Below, one piece after another: positions 14,061 through 16,689 of a stretch of 16,689 nt of DNA; position 1 is the stretch's first letter; each line of letters begins with the position of its first letter. Under the pieces are notes generated by a model, which was given only the letters and a program-made list of their open reading frames with translations, was not told where the DNA came from and did not search any database. The DNA comes from Parabacteroides sp. (GTDB lineage Bacteria > Bacteroidota > Bacteroidia > Bacteroidales > Tannerellaceae): NCBI GenBank assembly GCA_019411205.1, contig DXRF01000022.1, positions 3,666 to 20,354 on the forward strand, given 5' to 3'. Both the position numbers and the translations under genes were made by a program.

Positions 14061-16268
14061 TTATCTTTCCGGTTGGTCTGTCATTGTAAACACCAGGTTT
14101 CCGCCATTCATGATATCCTTGTGGCTGATTGTAAGGCCGGTTATCGGCTTTCCGTTCAGTTCCACTGTTTTAACGTATTTGTTGGCTTTGGATAAACCTT
14201 TGGCTTCGACAGTGAATGTTTTGCCTTGGGGGAGAGACAGAGAAATCTTTTCTATTTGAGGAGCTCCTAAAACATATTCCCCGCTGATCGGGTTGACCGG
14301 ATAGAAGCCCATAGCCGAGAAGATATACCAAGCGGACATTTGGCCGCAGTCGTCGTTACCGCATAGACCGTCCGGTTTGGCCAGGTAGAAACGGTCGAAG
14401 ACTTCGCGGATCACCTGTTGTGTCTTTTCCGGATGGCCGGCATAGCTGTAAAGGTAAGCTACGTGATGGCTAGGTTCGTTGCCGTGTGCATATTGGCCGA
14501 TCAGGCCGGTTACGTCGGAAACGAAACCTGTGTTTTCGGCTGTGCTTTCGAGGAAAAACAATGAGTCGAGTTTGGTCACGAAAGCCTCGTTGCCACCCAT
14601 CAGGTCGATCAGACCTTGTACATCGTGCTGCACATGCCAAGTGTACTGCCAGGAATTGCCTTCCGTGAAATCGCCGCCCGAAGAACTGGCGTGTGAGAGC
14701 AAGAAGGAATTGAACGGTGTACGCCAATTGCCTTTGGAATCTTTTCCTCTCATCAGCTTGAGTTCCGGATCGAAGAGGTTCTTATAGAATGCGGCGCGTT
14801 TGGAGAAATGTTCGTAATCTTCCGTCTTGCCTAACGCTTTTGCCATCTGAGCTACACAATAGTCGTCGTAAGCACATTCCAAGGTCTTGGATACCGATTC
14901 GGTGTCGATAATGTCGAACGGGAAATAACCGTATTTCTCGAATGTTTCCCAGTCGGAGTTAAAATGGCTGACGGTAGCGCTCGCTTTGACTGCCTGGTAA
15001 GCCTCTTCTGCATCGAACCCTTTGAATCCTTTCAGGTAAGCATCCACGATCACCGGAATAGCGTGATTACCGATCATGCAGAAGTTTTCTTTTCCCCACA
15101 AAGCCCAGATCGGCAGGAAACCTTGTATCTTCTGGTGGTCCAGCATCGTTTGGATCATGGCGTCTACTTTGTCCGGGTTCAGGATCGTATATAGCGGATG
15201 AGCGGCGCGGTAGGTATCCCAAAGTGAGAATGTGGAATAGTATTCGCCTGTTGGAGACATATGAATATTGTCGTCGATGCCACGGTACCGTCCGTCGATG
15301 TCGGCAATGTTGTTAGGCTGCATCATCAAGTGATACATGGAGGTGTAGAAACTTGTTTTTTCATCTGTCGTACCTGTAACCTGAGCGCGGGAAAGGAGGG
15401 CCTGCCACTGGTCGCGTGTGGACTGGTGGACAGCATCGAAATCCCATGCCGGATTTTCTTTTTGCAGGGAAGCGAGAGCTCCATCAATGCTTACACTTGA
15501 CATGGCGATTTTCACCTGTACGGCTTCTCCCGGTTTCGTGTCGAATTCGAGTATCAGGCGTTTTGCCTTTTCCCCTTTTTCGGCGGGGAGTTCTTCCTTG
15601 ACCGTATAAGGACGGTCGAATTTGATCACATAGAAATAATGGCGTGTCACCCAAGCACGAGTCTGGTTATGTCCGGTGATCGTCTGGTTGTCCGGCATTT
15701 CAAGCTCGGCTTCTAAGACATGTGTCTTCAGCGCATCCTTGCTTCCGACCATACCGCGTTGCAGGTCGACCAGCAGACGTGCCGGCCCTTCGTTGTTGAA
15801 TTTATAGCGATGGAGAGCTGTATGGGCAGTAGCCGTAATTTCAGCATCGACACCGTAGTCGGACAAGGTAACCGCATAATAACCCGGTGATGCTTTCTGG
15901 GTGGATTTGTCGTATTCGCTTTTATAAGTATTGTCTTTGATATCGCCACAGAACGGGAACAGCAGGATGTCGCCCAAGTCCGGACAACCCGTTCCGTTCA
16001 GATGCGTTTGAGCGAAACCTTCGATAAAGTTATCTTCATAATTATATCCCGAACAGTATCTCCAAGAGCCAACTCCGGATTCGGGGCTTGCCTGTATCAG
16101 TCCGAACGGTGCACAAGCACCCGGAAACGTGTGTCCGTTGTCCGCATTCCCGATAAAGGGATTAACATACTGGCAATAGTCTTCCTCGACATTGTCTTTT
16201 GCTTGGGGTGCAGGGCTGCACGCACTGACCATCCCTAACAGAGACAGTCCGATCACAAGGTCTTTCAT
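14061..16268 (-). CDS. GH92 family alpha-mannosidase, lipoprotein
   Basis: A 735-residue glycoside hydrolase of family GH92, calcium-dependent exo-alpha-mannosidases that Bacteroidales use on N-glycans and yeast mannan. A lipoprotein signal (MKDLVIGLSLLGMVSAC, lipobox VSAC, lipidated Cys17) is followed by the family's start YVNPFIGNADNGHTFPGACA. Later motifs are SLWDTYRAAHPLYTI, GNHAIPVIVDAYLKGF, NSWQYTWHVQHDVQGL, HGNEPSHHVAYLY with the likely catalytic acid Glu598, and GNDDCGQMSAWY with the candidate base in Asp639/Asp640. Length and motifs are complete. Whether it faces the periplasm or the cell surface is unclear: no obvious surface-export acidic cluster directly follows the Cys. It is not in a polysaccharide utilisation locus: no SusC/SusD gene is nearby. 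A small membrane-protein gene lies 33 bases upstream. Confidence 0.95.
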   Translation of the reverse strand: MKDLVIGLSLLGMVSACSPAPQAKDNVEEDYCQYVNPFIGNADNGHTFPGACAPFGLIQASPESGVGSWRYCSGYNYEDNFIEGFAQTHLNGTGCPDLGDILLFPFCGDIKDNTYKSEYDKSTQKASPGYYAVTLSDYGVDAEITATAHTALHRYKFNNEGPARLLVDLQRGMVGSKDALKTHVLEAELEMPDNQTITGHNQTRAWVTRHYFYVIKFDRPYTVKEELPAEKGEKAKRLILEFDTKPGEAVQVKIAMSSVSIDGALASLQKENPAWDFDAVHQSTRDQWQALLSRAQVTGTTDEKTSFYTSMYHLMMQPNNIADIDGRYRGIDDNIHMSPTGEYYSTFSLWDTYRAAHPLYTILNPDKVDAMIQTMLDHQKIQGFLPIWALWGKENFCMIGNHAIPVIVDAYLKGFKGFDAEEAYQAVKASATVSHFNSDWETFEKYGYFPFDIIDTESVSKTLECAYDDYCVAQMAKALGKTEDYEHFSKRAAFYKNLFDPELKLMRGKDSKGNWRTPFNSFLLSHASSSGGDFTEGNSWQYTWHVQHDVQGLIDLMGGNEAFVTKLDSLFFLESTAENTGFVSDVTGLIGQYAHGNEPSHHVAYLYSYAGHPEKTQQVIREVFDRFYLAKPDGLCGNDDCGQMSAWYIFSAMGFYPVNPISGEYVLGAPQIEKISLSLPQGKTFTVEAKGLSKANKYVKTVELNGKPITGLTISHKDIMNGGNLVFTMTDQPER

Positions 16269-16301
16269 GAATTAGAATTTTATATTTGCAATTAAACTTC
16301 G

Positions 16302-16511
16302 TTATTCCTTTTTTCCGTCTTTCATCTTGTCCCGAATCTTCAGTCGTTTGATCTGCAGGAAACGCAATAGGCCGATAACAAGAACAGTCGTTGCGATCAC
16401 CCCGAAATACTGTACATAATCAGGATCGGCTTGTTTGCCAGGCCAACCGATTATGCTCATAACGATCAGGTAAATCAATAGAACAGCAGTTGTTATGTTT
16501 ACTTTCTTCAT
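16302..16511 (-). CDS. Small two-helix membrane protein upstream of the GH92 gene
   Basis: A 69-residue protein with two hydrophobic helices: about 6-22 (TTAVLLIYLIVMSIIGW) and about 33-50 (YVQYFGVIATTVLVIGLL). A short loop joins them, and the C-terminus is very basic (RFLQIKRLKIRDKMKDGKKE). Both termini should be cytoplasmic by the positive-inside rule. I do not recognise a named family. A TTG at 16535 is in frame but overlaps the candidate promoter box at 16533-16540, so the ATG at 16511 is chosen. With only 33 bases to the GH92 start and no promoter between, it probably leads that operon. Confidence 0.75.
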   Translation of the reverse strand: MKKVNITTAVLLIYLIVMSIIGWPGKQADPDYVQYFGVIATTVLVIGLLRFLQIKRLKIRDKMKDGKKE

Positions 16512-16532
16512 TGGATTTCTCGTATTTGAATG

Positions 16533-16540
16533 CAAACTTA
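16533..16540 (-). promoter_or_regulatory. Candidate -7 box for the small protein and GH92 operon
   Basis: On the minus strand TAAGTTTG is a perfect TAnnTTTG box 21 bases before the ATG at 16511. No TTG is seen at the expected distance upstream, so confidence is moderate. Confidence 0.4.
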
Positions 16541-16653
16541 GAGAAAAAATACGATTTATGTTTGTCTTTGTTCCTATTTAACGGATAAATGCTGGAAAAT
16601 CCTACAAGAAAGGTGGACAAGCCGGATTTATGTATATCTCCTAAAATCCGCAA

Positions 16654-16676
16654 GCAATCTCAATGGCAATCTCAAT
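16654..16676. repeat. Short tandem repeat near the window end
   Basis: The 11-base unit GCAATCTCAAT occurs twice (16654-16664 and 16666-16676) with a period of 12. On the minus strand it lies in an open frame reading AIEIAIEIACGF before a stop at 16641-16643. It could therefore be the end of a gene entering from outside, or simply non-coding. Otherwise I see nothing in 16541-16689. Confidence 0.35.
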
Positions 16677-16689
16677 TGCAGTAAAGAGC

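Overview
The window looks like a chromosome segment of a Bacteroidales bacterium, most likely Parabacteroides or a close relative. Four things point there: type IX secretion genes (porU, porV), promoters of the Bacteroidetes type (TTG, about 19-20 bases, TAnnTTTG), almost no Shine-Dalgarno sites, and Bacteroidales-type families (DUF4834, GH92 lipoprotein, HTH-less BirA). I see no insertion sequence, phage, CRISPR array, tRNA or rRNA. The species is not determined.

Layout. (1) 1-6161: the 3' part of porU (sortase of type IX secretion) and, 2.9 kb on, porV followed by ispF. Between porU and porV, on the opposite strand, sits a tight three-gene operon (about 1577-4357): a UbiA-family enzyme with the signature of polyprenyl-phosphate phosphoribosyltransferases, a HAD-IB phosphatase, and a polytopic membrane protein of unknown function. 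Together they read like a pathway that makes a polyprenyl-phosphate-pentose and uses it on the far side of the inner membrane. This is the best candidate for an undescribed system here. (2) 6162-6360: a 199-base gap with two hairpin/palindrome units and a good promoter, then a SUI1/YciH-like factor and a 1075-residue AddA/RecB-type helicase-nuclease. (3) 9945-11705: a promoter, then psd and pssA (phosphatidylethanolamine synthesis) and a small DUF4834 membrane protein. (4) 11711-12378, minus strand: a small ribbon-helix-helix-like protein gene overlapping tadA (tRNA A34 deaminase). Divergent from it is the operon yraN, mmcQ/yjbR-like gene, birA (12449-13937). (5) 13977-14057: an 81-base near-perfect palindrome between the convergent birA and GH92 genes. 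(6) 14061-16511, minus strand: a small two-helix membrane protein and a GH92 alpha-mannosidase lipoprotein, probably one operon.

Most of the rest is core metabolism and housekeeping in short operons. Several genes have an in-frame TTG upstream of a better ATG; I chose the ATG where family alignment, promoter position or gene junction supports it. All family calls are from reading motifs by eye; no database search was run.
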